DNA from: Candidatus Zixiibacteriota bacterium
Lineage (GTDB): Bacteria > Zixibacteria > MSB-5A5 > CAIYYT01
Assembly (NCBI GenBank): GCA_023134875.1
Contig: JAGLUH010000271.1
Coordinates: 1-15,128, forward strand
Direction: 5' to 3'
Length of the DNA stretch: 15,128 bases
Shown piece after piece: positions 1 to 7,306 of the stretch (positions are counted from its first letter, which is position 1; each line of letters begins with the position of its first letter). A program made the translations under genes and the position numbers. The notes below the pieces were generated by a model. It saw only the letters and a program-made list of their open reading frames with translations. It was not told the DNA's origin and did no database searches.

Positions 1-2
1 TC

Positions 3-1283
3 CTGCTCGATATCAAGATGCCCGGCATGAACGGGCTGGATGTTCTGGCAAAACTGAAGAAATCTGACCTTCCCTCTGATGTCATCATGCTCTCAGGGCA
101 TGGCCAGACCCAGAATGTCGTCGATGCCATCAAGTTGGGCGCGGCGGAGTTTATCACCAAGCCATTTGATGTGTGCGAGGTGGGTATCCACCTGGCGAAT
201 GTGCTCAAGCGCCGGCGACTGGAGCGTGAAGTTGACTATCTCAAGGGTGAACTTAAGGCCAAGAGCCACCATGAGAGTTTTGTCGGTGATTCGCCGCAGA
301 TGCAGGAAATCAAAAACCTGATTGAGCAAGTTGCTGACAGTGAATTAACTGTGCTGATCCGAGGTGAGTCGGGCACAGGCAAGGAGATTGTCGCGCGGTT
401 GCTTCACAACCTCTCCTCCCGGCACGCCAGCCCTTTTATCAAGGTCAACTGTGCCGCCATACCACGGGAATTGCTGGAAGCTGAGTTATTCGGTTATGAC
501 AAGGGCGCTTTTACCGGTGCGCACAAGAATAAGCCGGGACGGTTCGAGGTAGCCAACAAGGGTACGATTTTCCTGGATGAAATCGGCGATATGTCGATCG
601 AATTGCAGGCGAAGTTGTTGCAGGTACTTGAGCAGCATGAGTTTGTGAGAGTAGGGGGTGTCGGCAATATTAAAGTCGATGTCCGTATTATCTGTGCCAC
701 CAACAAGGAATTGGAGCAGGCTATTGCCGATCGCGCTTTCCGGGATGATCTTTTCTATCGGCTCAATGAGATCACCATACCTCTGCCGCCACTGCGGGAA
801 CGTCCTGACGATGTGCCCCTGCTGGTCGACCATTTTCTCGGCAAGTACAACAAGATGTACAAGCGTAATTCTGATGCGATCAGTCCGGATAACATGAAAG
901 AAATGGTCGAGTACTCCTGGCCGGGGAATATAAGGCAACTGGAAAATCTGATTAAGCAAATCGTGGTGCGACAGGATGAAAGCATCATTGTCGACATGCT
1001 CAGGAGTTCTCCGGCAATGCTGGTTGGGCAGACGCAGCCGGCACCGATTGCCGCAGCGGTGCTGTCGGGAGCGAGGCCAGGCGCTGCGGTGGCAACGCAA
1101 CCTGCTGGATTTTCTCTTAAGAAACTGGTCTCGCAGACGGTACAGGAGGAAGAGAAGCGGTTGATCGCTGAGGTGTTGACCCGAACCAACTGGAATCGAC
1201 GCAAAGCCTCCGAAATGCTGGAAATATCCTATCGTTCCCTCCTCTATAAGATAAAAGAATACAAGATCAACGAGATGAAATAG
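3..1283 (+). CDS. NtrC-family sigma-54-dependent response regulator (5' truncated by window edge)
   Basis: Transcription activator of the two-component type, which uses ATP hydrolysis to open sigma-54 promoters. The frame is open to the window edge. The codons before the ATG at 18 read LLDIK and contain the Asp (bases 9-11) that is the usual phospho-acceptor in LLDIKMPGMNG, so the ATG at 18 is not the true start and part of the receiver is missing. Counting from that ATG: receiver remainder to about residue 65, with the conserved Lys in TKPF (48); AAA+ domain with Walker A GESGTGKE (116-123), sigma-54 contact loop GAFTGA (163-168), Walker B GTIFLDE (182-188), Arg-rich FRDDLFYRL (241-249) and WPGNIRQLEN (301-310); a low-complexity Pro/Ala linker (about 338-362); and a Fis-type helix-turn-helix (about 375-417). 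All ATPase and sigma-54 motifs are intact. The partner kinase is not in view. A sigma-54 promoter lies about 210 bases downstream of the stop, a plausible target. Confidence 0.96.
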   Translation: MLDIKMPGMNGLDVLAKLKKSDLPSDVIMLSGHGQTQNVVDAIKLGAAEFITKPFDVCEVGIHLANVLKRRRLEREVDYLKGELKAKSHHESFVGDSPQMQEIKNLIEQVADSELTVLIRGESGTGKEIVARLLHNLSSRHASPFIKVNCAAIPRELLEAELFGYDKGAFTGAHKNKPGRFEVANKGTIFLDEIGDMSIELQAKLLQVLEQHEFVRVGGVGNIKVDVRIICATNKELEQAIADRAFRDDLFYRLNEITIPLPPLRERPDDVPLLVDHFLGKYNKMYKRNSDAISPDNMKEMVEYSWPGNIRQLENLIKQIVVRQDESIIVDMLRSSPAMLVGQTQPAPIAAAVLSGARPGAAVATQPAGFSLKKLVSQTVQEEEKRLIAEVLTRTNWNRRKASEMLEISYRSLLYKIKEYKINEMK

Positions 1284-1358
1284 CGGCCCTAACCATTGTA
1301 AGCCGTTGCAGTATTAGTGAATAGCTTTGCATAAGTAGAGCCGCACCTGTCGATTTCT

Positions 1359-1391
1359 GCTTGCCCAATATAAATAAAAAGGGCGTCAAGC
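1359..1391. other. Imperfect inverted repeat upstream of the sigma-54 promoter
   Basis: GCTTGCCC and GGGCGTCAAGC face each other across an A/T-only 14-base spacer, pairing except for a two-base bulge. It lies about 115 bases upstream of the sigma-54 promoter's GG element, a usual distance for an activator (UAS) site. There is no T-run, so it is a poor terminator. Apart from this I see no feature in the 1284-1491 spacer. Confidence 0.3.
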
Positions 1392-1491
1392 ATTTCCACT
1401 CATAAAACTGGTTTCCCCATGATCCTGTGCCTAAAAGCGATGCGGAGCTTTCTCTTTCGAGGCCGGTAGCGGTCAAATCAGGGGGATAAAA

Positions 1492-1508
1492 TGGCACCGA
1501 AGTTGCTT
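1492..1508 (+). promoter_or_regulatory. Sigma-54 (RpoN) promoter for the degenerate GGDEF gene
   Basis: TGGCACCGAAGTTGCTT matches the sigma-54 consensus TGGCAC-N5-TTGC. The invariant GG is at 1493-1494 and GC at 1505-1506, exactly 10 bases apart. The expected transcription start is near 1518, about 34 bases before the GTG at 1552. It sits in the only intergenic gap between a sigma-54 activator and its downstream neighbour, which supports it being functional. Confidence 0.85.
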
Positions 1509-1551
1509 TTCTCCACTGCGTAGGCTGACGCACATCAAGTTTCAAGATTGT

Positions 1552-2037
1552 GTGTCTGTCGATAAGGTCATAACAAGGAAGACTGATTTGCCAAGCGATT
1601 CACACCAGAGCTTTCTCATTCGCGCCCGTCAGGAAATCAAGCGGGCGGAACGATACTGCCTTTTTCTCTCGCTCGTGGTGGTCGATATCGGCGCCTTTAT
1701 CAAAGAGATAGTTGGACGCAGCGAGATGGAAAAGATCGATCTCGATTCCGTTTGCCGGGAAATCAAGCAAGGTATTGGTGAAACAGTACGTTCCTGCGAT
1801 GTGGTCGCTCGTATCGATCAGGGTCGAGTCGCGCTGCTGCTGGTGGAGACCCCCCGCGCCGGCATGGAGAAAGCCACCGAACGTATCCGCTCCTTTGCCC
1901 TCGATTTCCTCAGGGGGCAGCTTGAATTACCGGTTGAGTCGAGAATCAGTGTCGAAACCGCCTCCTTCCCTGAAGAGATCACACGTTTTTCCCGCTTGGT
2001 GGCAAGTTTCGGCGAAGAGAAACAACCAGTTCACTGA
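1552..2037 (+). CDS. Short protein with a degenerate GGDEF-like domain
   Basis: A 161-residue soluble protein with no signal peptide. The pattern RAERYCLFLSLVVVDI (31-46), then an IGETVRSCDVVARI segment (75-88) and VALLLVETP (93-101), follows the fold order of a diguanylate cyclase GGDEF domain. Where GGDEF should be, after the Arg-hydrophobic pair, the residues are DQGRV (89-93). The substrate and metal residues are therefore gone, catalysis is not expected, and a binding or signalling role is more likely. It is shorter than a typical GGDEF domain of about 160-180 residues and has no visible sensor domain. The GTG start at 1552 has only a weak ribosome-binding site and the frame is open upstream, so the start is uncertain. 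A sigma-54 promoter directly precedes it, suggesting control by the upstream regulator or one like it. The family call is by pattern recognition; function unknown. Confidence 0.7.
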   Translation: MSVDKVITRKTDLPSDSHQSFLIRARQEIKRAERYCLFLSLVVVDIGAFIKEIVGRSEMEKIDLDSVCREIKQGIGETVRSCDVVARIDQGRVALLLVETPRAGMEKATERIRSFALDFLRGQLELPVESRISVETASFPEEITRFSRLVASFGEEKQPVH

Positions 2038-2105
2038 GCACCCCCTAACCTGCCGTCAACTTTGCCGAATAATCTCAAGAACCTATGATACCGGTTTTTG
2101 AACAT

Positions 2106-2153
2106 GTTCGTGGGTCGAACGTCTTGTACTTTCGACACTCACGCGAAGCGTGA
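2106..2153. other. Two small hairpins in the 2038-2241 spacer
   Basis: GTTCG-TGGGT-CGAAC (2106-2120) and TCACGC-GAA-GCGTGA (2139-2153) are perfect inverted repeats. The second has the GCGAAGC apex, known as an unusually stable DNA mini-hairpin, and is followed by seven A rather than T, so it is not a plus-strand terminator. The same apex occurs in two of the REP-like elements further on, but the GTAG foot is absent here. Confidence 0.4.
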
Positions 2154-2241
2154 AAAAAAGTAAGTGAAGAGAGTAAGCAGGCTTTTTGACCTACGGCTAC
2201 GGCCACACGCTACACAGATAGACCCGCGCAGCAGAAATCGC

Positions 2242-2269
2242 TTGCAATTCAAGGCGGATATGCTATAAT
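2242..2269 (+). promoter_or_regulatory. Sigma-70 type promoter with extended -10
   Basis: TTGCAA (4 of 6 to consensus), a 16-base spacer, then a perfect TATAAT at 2264-2269 preceded by TGC, which makes an extended -10. The expected start is near 2276. A strong Shine-Dalgarno GGAGAGG (2306-2312) lies 7 bases before the ATG at 2320. Confidence 0.75.
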
Positions 2270-2319
2270 TAAGAATAGGTAATACAACTGAGTACTTCCT
2301 TTTTCGGAGAGGAAAAACC

Positions 2320-5250
2320 ATGAGAAAACGTGGCCTATCATCGGGTGACGTTGTGGTGTCGGTATGTGTGGCAGCCCTGTTCCTGCTGTTTGCTGTCGTG
2401 CCGGCTGCTTCGGCGTTACAGTTCGACCAGGCGGCGCGCGGCGCTTCCGGCGCACCGATCTGGATCTACGATTCCGACCTCCATGTCAAGCATGTTGAAG
2501 TGGCGGACCTGAACGGCGATTTAGTCGATGACGTAATTGCCGGTGAGTATAGTTCGGACAACTACGGCGATCCCTCACGGGTGATTGCCATCAACGGCGT
2601 GGACGGCGATACGCTCTGGACTTATCTGCTCCAGGATGGCGTCCGCTCAATGACAATCGGCGATATCAACGGTGACGGTGTTGCCGATGTCATCGCCGGG
2701 GCCGCCTACTATTCAACCCAGACGCCGGATGGATACGTCCATGCGATCAACGGTGTCGACGGCAGCCAACTGTGGGCCTTCTACATTGGCGCAACAATTC
2801 AATGTGTCGCGATAGGCGATTTTGACGGTGACCTCTATCTCGATGTGGCGGCGGGCTCGTTCGATGACTATGTATACGCCATCGACGGCGAAACCGGCAC
2901 CCAGCTCTGGCGGGAACTGATCGGCAGTCTCTGGATTAGTTCCGTCGCCACTGGTGACGTCAACGGCGACAACATCGACGATGTTGCCTTTGCACACGAG
3001 TACCTGGCCGGCTGGGACAATTTCTACGGTGTTCTGGATGGTACCGACGGCGAACCCGTCTGGGTCGATACTGTTACCTACTGCGTGCTCAAAGTGATCA
3101 TGACCGATATCGACGATGATGGTCAACTGGAGGCGATCTTCGGCGCCGCCTTTGCCGACGACCATGCGGAATTCTTTGTCAGGACCGCCGCCAACGGCGA
3201 CTTGGAATGGAGCTACGATCTGGGCTATATGCAGCACACCAACGGTGACGTGATTCTGGGCGCTTATGATATCGACAAGGATACCGATCTCGACCTGGTG
3301 GTGGGTACCTATATCGGCACCTACTATGTTCACGCTTTCGACGGCGATGTCGCTGCGCCGATGTGGACTTCGGAACCGCTGAACGGCTACCCGCGCGATT
3401 TCGGTTTCGGCGACGTGAACGGTGACGGTGAAGAAAACTTAATTGCGGCTACTTATGACCGGGTACAGGTGCTTCACGCCACCACCGGCAAGAAATACTG
3501 GTACTACTCAGTGGCGGGCACCATCTCCGCCGTCGACGCTGCTGATTGCGATAATGACGGGGTTCTCGATGTTATTGCCGGCGGCGGCGCCGAGATGAGC
3601 GGCAGCAATCCCGGCAAGTCGGTGTGGGCGCTCAAAACAGTCGATTCGCCGGTATGGTGGGAATATCAGTTCGGCGAATATGGCAACGCGCTGGTGGTCG
3701 CCGACCTGAACGGCGACGCGTTTATGGATGTGGTGGCAGTCAATTCCCTCGGTGACGGAGCCTGGGCGCGTGATGGCCAGGACGGCAGCGAATTGTGGAC
3801 CTGGACCGGTACGGAGAACCTCTATGCCGTTACGGCGGGTGATTTTGACAACAACGGCCAGGTTGATGTCGCTGTCGCCGGTAATGATGATCGAGTAACG
3901 GCTCTCAATGGCGCCAATGGTTCCGTGATGTGGACTTATCCTACCGGCAACCAGATTTACCGCAAGTGCCTGCAGGCGACTGATCTCAACGGGGACGGTG
4001 CTGTTGATGTTATCGCCGGTTGCGATGACAGCCATGTCTATGCCTTGAACGGCCCCATGGGCGACACTCTCTGGACGTATCATCTCGGCGCTCAGGCGAC
4101 CGATATAAAACTGGCGCAGATGAATGCTGTCGGCTCGCTCGATATCGTTGCCGGTGTGGGCAGCGGCGCCAGCGGCGAAAAGGTGGTCGTAATCAATGGC
4201 GCCGATGGTTCCCTCCTCTGGGAATTCCTGGCTCCGGATGCGGTGGAACATGTCGAAGCCTTTGATGCCAACAATGATGGCGTTCTTGATGTCGCTGCGG
4301 CGATTACGCCCTACAGCCCGAAGCAGATCATCATGATCGACGGTTCCACTCATCTCCAGCTCTGGAGCAAACCGATTGCCAGCGCCTCGAATACTCACAG
4401 CATGGCGCACGGTGATCTCAACGGCGACAAGTATCCCGATCTGGTTATTCCCGGCAACTCGACCGACAAGGTGGTCTGGGCTCTCTCAGGAGAAAATGGC
4501 GACACGCTCTGGACTCATCCGGTCGGCGGCGAGGTAAATTGTGTGATGGTTTACGACGTCGACAACGATGGCGAAGATGAGGTAGTCGCCGGCTCTGACG
4601 ATCAAATTGTCTATGTCCTGGATCGCACGGACGGCGCGGAGGAGTGGAGTTACAGTACCGCCGACGATGTTATAGACTTGAAAATTGGCGATATCTCCGG
4701 CGATGGCCTGCCTAATATCGCCTGCGTTACCTTCGGATCCGACGGTGTTATCTACACATTCAACTCGCTGGCTATTGGCGGCAACAACCTGCCAACGGCG
4801 TTCCTGGACAACATCAGCCCCAATCCCGCTTATGAATCGCAGATGGTCGTGTTCCTCGGTCATGGCATCGACAGCGATGGCACTATCGCGGGTTACGAGT
4901 GGCAATCGAGTCTGGATGGTGTCTTGAGCAGTGACTCTACGTTCTCTACCTCAACTCTATCACGGGGAGTACACAATACATCCTTTAGAGTGCAGGACAA
5001 TGAGAACGCCTGGTCGGAACCGATCACGGACTCACTCACGATATACCTGTGCGGTGATGCCGACGGCGATGACTTGGTTAATATCGCCGATGTTGTCTAT
5101 CTGATAAATTACATTTTCGGCGGCGGGCCACCTCCAGACCCACTTCTGGCTGGCGATGTCGACTGCAACACGCTGGTTAACATAGCCGATGTTGTCTATT
5201 TAATTAACTACATCTTCGGCGGCGGGCCGCCGCCGTGCGCCGGTTGCTGA
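2320..5250 (+). CDS. Secreted FG-GAP/VCBS-repeat beta-propeller protein with PKD-like and dockerin domains
   Basis: A 976-residue extracellular protein. An N-terminal signal peptide (MRKRG, then a hydrophobic run to about residue 32) directs export. Residues about 60-805 carry sixteen copies, by my count, of an FG-GAP/VCBS-like acidic loop such as GDINGDGVADVIAG, most alternating with PQQ-like strands such as INGVDGDTLWTY. This is the architecture of one or more beta-propellers with calcium-type loops; copy 12 (AQMNAVGSLDIVAG) has lost its acidic residues. Residues about 825-910 look PKD/Ig-like (PNPAYESQMVVF...GIDSDGTIAGYEW). Residues 911-976 are a pair of dockerin/EF-hand-like units (DADGDDLVNIADVVYLI and DVDCNTLVNIADVVYLI) ending in GGGPPP tails. 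No enzyme motif is seen; adhesion, matrix or surface display are the likely roles. The TGA stop is followed by a REP-like hairpin at 5333. The start is supported by the strong ribosome-binding site. Confidence 0.88.
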   Translation: MRKRGLSSGDVVVSVCVAALFLLFAVVPAASALQFDQAARGASGAPIWIYDSDLHVKHVEVADLNGDLVDDVIAGEYSSDNYGDPSRVIAINGVDGDTLWTYLLQDGVRSMTIGDINGDGVADVIAGAAYYSTQTPDGYVHAINGVDGSQLWAFYIGATIQCVAIGDFDGDLYLDVAAGSFDDYVYAIDGETGTQLWRELIGSLWISSVATGDVNGDNIDDVAFAHEYLAGWDNFYGVLDGTDGEPVWVDTVTYCVLKVIMTDIDDDGQLEAIFGAAFADDHAEFFVRTAANGDLEWSYDLGYMQHTNGDVILGAYDIDKDTDLDLVVGTYIGTYYVHAFDGDVAAPMWTSEPLNGYPRDFGFGDVNGDGEENLIAATYDRVQVLHATTGKKYWYYSVAGTISAVDAADCDNDGVLDVIAGGGAEMSGSNPGKSVWALKTVDSPVWWEYQFGEYGNALVVADLNGDAFMDVVAVNSLGDGAWARDGQDGSELWTWTGTENLYAVTAGDFDNNGQVDVAVAGNDDRVTALNGANGSVMWTYPTGNQIYRKCLQATDLNGDGAVDVIAGCDDSHVYALNGPMGDTLWTYHLGAQATDIKLAQMNAVGSLDIVAGVGSGASGEKVVVINGADGSLLWEFLAPDAVEHVEAFDANNDGVLDVAAAITPYSPKQIIMIDGSTHLQLWSKPIASASNTHSMAHGDLNGDKYPDLVIPGNSTDKVVWALSGENGDTLWTHPVGGEVNCVMVYDVDNDGEDEVVAGSDDQIVYVLDRTDGAEEWSYSTADDVIDLKIGDISGDGLPNIACVTFGSDGVIYTFNSLAIGGNNLPTAFLDNISPNPAYESQMVVFLGHGIDSDGTIAGYEWQSSLDGVLSSDSTFSTSTLSRGVHNTSFRVQDNENAWSEPITDSLTIYLCGDADGDDLVNIADVVYLINYIFGGGPPPDPLLAGDVDCNTLVNIADVVYLINYIFGGGPPPCAGC
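5074..5234 (+). repeat. Internal dockerin duplication (two 62-base units)
   Basis: 5074-5135 and 5173-5234 align without gaps with ten mismatches in 62. A run of 21 residues, from LVNIADVV to the PPP tail, is identical in both copies, so most base changes are silent. That points to selection on the protein rather than a very recent DNA duplication. The second copy ends in the palindromic run CGGCGGC-GGGCC-GCCGCCG (5217-5235). Confidence 0.85.
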
Positions 5251-5332
5251 TACTGTTCCATAGAGCTTAACTGGCGGGTGGGTTCGTATTTCGAGCCTGC
5301 GCATTCGCTGACTATGATCGCACCCCAAACAG

Positions 5333-5367
5333 GTAGCCCACCTCAGCGAAGCGCCAGGTGGGTTTAC
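5333..5367 (+). repeat. REP-like hairpin 1
   Basis: GTAG foot (5333-5336), stem CCCACCT (5337-5343) paired with AGGTGGG (5356-5362), apex containing GCGAAGC, then TTTAC. A GTAG tetranucleotide at the 5' foot of a short palindrome is the hallmark of REP sequences recognised by RAYT transposases. It lies 83 bases after the stop of the propeller gene and about 90 bases before the RAYT-like gene. Its reverse complement matches the element at 5844-5878 at 31 of 35 positions. The rest of the 5251-5455 spacer shows nothing I recognise. Confidence 0.8.
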
Positions 5368-5455
5368 TGATTACACCTTCCCCCGTCCGATTTCAAGCTG
5401 TACCACCCTTTGAACGGTTGCGTTTCGGCCCTTGTAAACGTACATTGTCTGTCAG

Positions 5456-5782
5456 GTGAGGTTAAAGCACTACGACTATGATGGTAGGGCCAGATTCGTC
5501 ACCTTTGCTACTCATAAGCGGATACCGATTCTAACGAATGATCTGTTTTGTTACCGGGCTGCAAAGGCAATTGACGACGCTCGGAATAAGTACCGTCTGA
5601 GGTTACTCGGTTATGTTATAATGCCCGACCATGTCCATCTGGTACTGGTGCCGCCGGAGGAGGTTACGCTCGGCCCCATCATTGGATTGATTAAGCGGTT
5701 TTCCTCGTGAGCAATTCACAGGCTCTTGATCGAATCCGGATCGCGTCTTGTTGAACGTTTCATGGTTTACCGAAGCGGTCGA
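5456..5782 (+). pseudogene. REP-associated / IS200-like Y1 transposase (RAYT), interrupted
   Basis: HUH-type tyrosine transposase that nicks and joins single-stranded DNA at REP hairpins. The opening MRLKHYDYDGRARFVTFATH and the motif MPDHVHLVL (HUH-type His residues at 59 and 61 of the 84-residue open part) are diagnostic of the Y1_Tnp family. TGA at 5708-5710 ends the frame after IKRFSS, yet the same frame continues with AIHRLLIESGSRLVERF and RSGR, which fits the family's following region and which normally carries the catalytic Tyr helix. A TGG-to-TGA change is the simplest explanation. Beyond about 5782 the expected C-terminal region is not recognisable up to the REP at 5844, so the gene is probably also truncated. 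The start is GTG at 5456 with a weak ribosome-binding site. It is probably dead, though it could be read through or acted on in trans. Confidence 0.8.
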
Positions 5783-5843
5783 GTTACGGAGCCTACCATG
5801 GTCAAGACACGGTGGCATTGCCGATTGATGAACTTGTCGTCAT

Positions 5844-5878
5844 GTAAACCCACCGGGCGCTATGCTGAGGTGGACTAC
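5844..5878 (-). repeat. REP-like hairpin 2 (inverted copy)
   Basis: On the minus strand: GTAG foot, TCCACC stem, GGTGG(G) return stem and TTTAC end, the same 35-base length as element 1 with four mismatches to it. The apex is changed from GCGAAGC to GCATAGC, and one outer stem pair is weakened to a G:U. It starts only four bases past the TAA stop of the HEPN gene, so it would form the 3' end hairpin of that mRNA. With element 1 it flanks the RAYT-like gene in inverted orientation. Confidence 0.8.
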
Positions 5879-5882
5879 CGGC

Positions 5883-6470
5883 TTACAATCCGATTACTTT
5901 GTTCCAATCAGCGATATACATGTAGATTCGCTGGAATTCACTGGGAAGAAGCATTCGATTGTGGGCTATAAAATGTCTCACTTTTTCGAGTTCGTCCATT
6001 TTCTGCTTGACCCAGTGCTGCGACGGAATGATGACCTCGAAGTGCTCCCACTTAGAAATGATTATTTGAGCAAGGTGTCCGAACTCAACAAATCCAAGGA
6101 GGTCTGTTTTCTCTCCCTCCAGCCAAGAATCCTTATAAGCTTGAGCTTGTCTTTTCTCAGCAAATTCTTTGATCTTTGGAGGAAGCTTGTCGGTCCAATC
6201 TGCTCCCTCCTTATCTTCCAATGTGTCTCTTATAAACCAACGAATCTCATTCTCAAAACAGTGCAGCACTGCGTATAACCTCGCCATCTGTAAGGCGTTG
6301 TTCCTTCTTCGGATATTGAAGGGTGCGAGAGCCTCCGACAAAAGCCTTTCTTCTGCTTGGCTTGTGTCCGCACCAACCTGGATTCCTGCTAACTGGAATT
6401 CGTCAGCCTCGGATTCAAACATCAAGCCCCGAAACAAGTAATCACGAAGATCTTTGTGATAATCAGCCAA
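5883..6470 (-). CDS. Swt1-type HEPN domain protein (putative RNase/toxin or effector)
   Basis: A 195-residue all-helical protein without signal peptide. The central helix RLYAVLHCFENEIRWFI (64-80), the LPPKIKEFAEKR segment (96-107), FVEFGHLAQII (127-137) and the closing LEKVRHFIAHNRML fit the Swt1-like HEPN family. R165-x4-H170 followed by Asn is the HEPN RNase motif and is intact, so RNA cleavage is the expected activity. The start is TTG at 6470: GAAGGAG lies 7 bases upstream, and TTGGCTGA overlaps the stop of the preceding gene by 8 bases, so translation is coupled. That makes a functional unit with the DUF5343 gene likely. HEPN proteins in such pairs commonly serve as toxins or abortive-infection effectors; that role here is inferred. 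A REP-like hairpin follows immediately. Confidence 0.82.
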   Translation of the reverse strand: MADYHKDLRDYLFRGLMFESEADEFQLAGIQVGADTSQAEERLLSEALAPFNIRRRNNALQMARLYAVLHCFENEIRWFIRDTLEDKEGADWTDKLPPKIKEFAEKRQAQAYKDSWLEGEKTDLLGFVEFGHLAQIIISKWEHFEVIIPSQHWVKQKMDELEKVRHFIAHNRMLLPSEFQRIYMYIADWNKVIGL

Positions 6471-7083
6471 TGAGGTGCTCCTTCAGTGATTTGAAAATGG
6501 CGTTGAATACTTCTATGTCTTTAGTAGCGGGTAAGTGGATTTGGATATTGTAATGAAGCCCAGGTGGCACAGGTAATTGTACCTCCGATATCTCAGCCTT
6601 TGGCTTTTCTTCTTCTGCCTTCTCTTTTGAGGGTTTTTTTGGTTTAGGTTTGGGAGGCGTTACTTCGTTCAGGTCAGCTAAGGAAAGAAGAGAGAAAAAG
6701 GTCTTAGCCATTAGTTGGGCCACATGATCGCTTACATTGTGAGTGCTCTTAAATTTGCCTTGAATAATTGCGTTGTCAGTGTCAGTTGGCCTCTCTTTGA
6801 TAACAAAAAGGTCTCCGTAAGCCTCGCGTAGTGCTTCTGCCATAACATTACGCGACTGCGCGGTGCTCCGGTACTCATGGTATCGTGAGGTCGGTATCCC
6901 CTCACTGGAAAGAAAGCCCAAGGCCTTGAGGAGTGGTATCAAAGCATGGTGGTTTGATGACCTAAATCCGAGATCCTTAAGATGCTGGCGTGTAAATCGC
7001 TCGGGCGCTTGTCCTTCTGCAATTTTCTTAAAGAAATCGAGTAGCTGCCCATAAATTTGCACATAAGCATTGGTCAATGCCAT
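6463..7083 (-). CDS. DUF5343-family protein, partner of the HEPN gene
   Basis: A 206-residue protein. MALTNAYVQIYGQLLDFFKK, then FTRQHLKDLGFRSSN, ALIPLLKALGFL and SRNVMAEALREAYGDLF match my recollection of DUF5343, with a winged-helix-like feel to the N-terminal helices. Residues about 142-165 are a Pro/Lys/Glu-rich linker, and the tail LHYNIQIHLPAT...FNAIFKSLKEHL looks like a separate strand-helix module. I chose the ATG at 7083 rather than the upstream possibility at 7290: AGAGG precedes it at a good distance, the family match begins there, and a promoter sits between the two. No catalytic motif is seen. As first gene of the coupled pair it could be the antitoxin, sensor or DNA/RNA-binding partner of the HEPN protein; this is inference. 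The surrounding DNA is AT-richer than the flanking genes (about 43% GC in 60 bases from 6601), consistent with acquisition. Confidence 0.75.
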   Translation of the reverse strand: MALTNAYVQIYGQLLDFFKKIAEGQAPERFTRQHLKDLGFRSSNHHALIPLLKALGFLSSEGIPTSRYHEYRSTAQSRNVMAEALREAYGDLFVIKERPTDTDNAIIQGKFKSTHNVSDHVAQLMAKTFFSLLSLADLNEVTPPKPKPKKPSKEKAEEEKPKAEISEVQLPVPPGLHYNIQIHLPATKDIEVFNAIFKSLKEHLIG

Positions 7084-7117
7084 TCTTAACCTCTTTTTGT
7101 ATGATGCCCAACATAAT

Positions 7118-7169
7118 ATTATACAACACTTGTTCATAGAAGTGTAGCCTACCAAATAATCATTGTCAA
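7118..7169 (-). promoter_or_regulatory. Promoter and overlapping palindrome of the DUF5343-HEPN operon
   Basis: On the minus strand: TTGACA (7164-7169), 17-base spacer, TACACT (7141-7146; 4 of 6). A second TATAAT (7118-7123) lies downstream with a poor -35. A perfect inverted repeat ACACTT-N8-AAGTGT (7126-7145) overlaps the first -10 and the expected start near 7134. That position suits an autoregulatory operator, as in toxin-antitoxin operons. The binder is unknown; the first gene's product is a candidate. Confidence 0.6.
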
Positions 7170-7306
7170 CAGGAATCAAGAAAAAGACAAAACCTGGTCG
7201 CGTGCCAGCATCTTCCTTATGAGTTTTTCCGATGCGCCATTTGGCCGAGAGTGAAAGAAACAGGATAGACGAGAATGGAACTCGAGTCAAGATTGGACAA
7301 AGTGAC

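Noticed and set aside
1405..1490. Possible c-di-GMP (GEMM) riboswitch before the GGDEF-like gene
   Set aside because: A GGTAGCGG-like stretch is present, but the conserved GCAAA and GNRA-loop blocks and the paired stems are not. The sigma-54 promoter also lies downstream of it, so it would not be in the transcript.
1267..1545. 92-codon open frame on the minus strand
   Set aside because: It overlaps the regulator's 3' end and the sigma-54 promoter, has no ribosome-binding site, and resembles no family.
2713..3333. Long open frames antisense to the propeller gene (also 3508-4410)
   Set aside because: They are a by-product of the repeated GC-rich codon pattern of the real gene; their composition mirrors the repeats.
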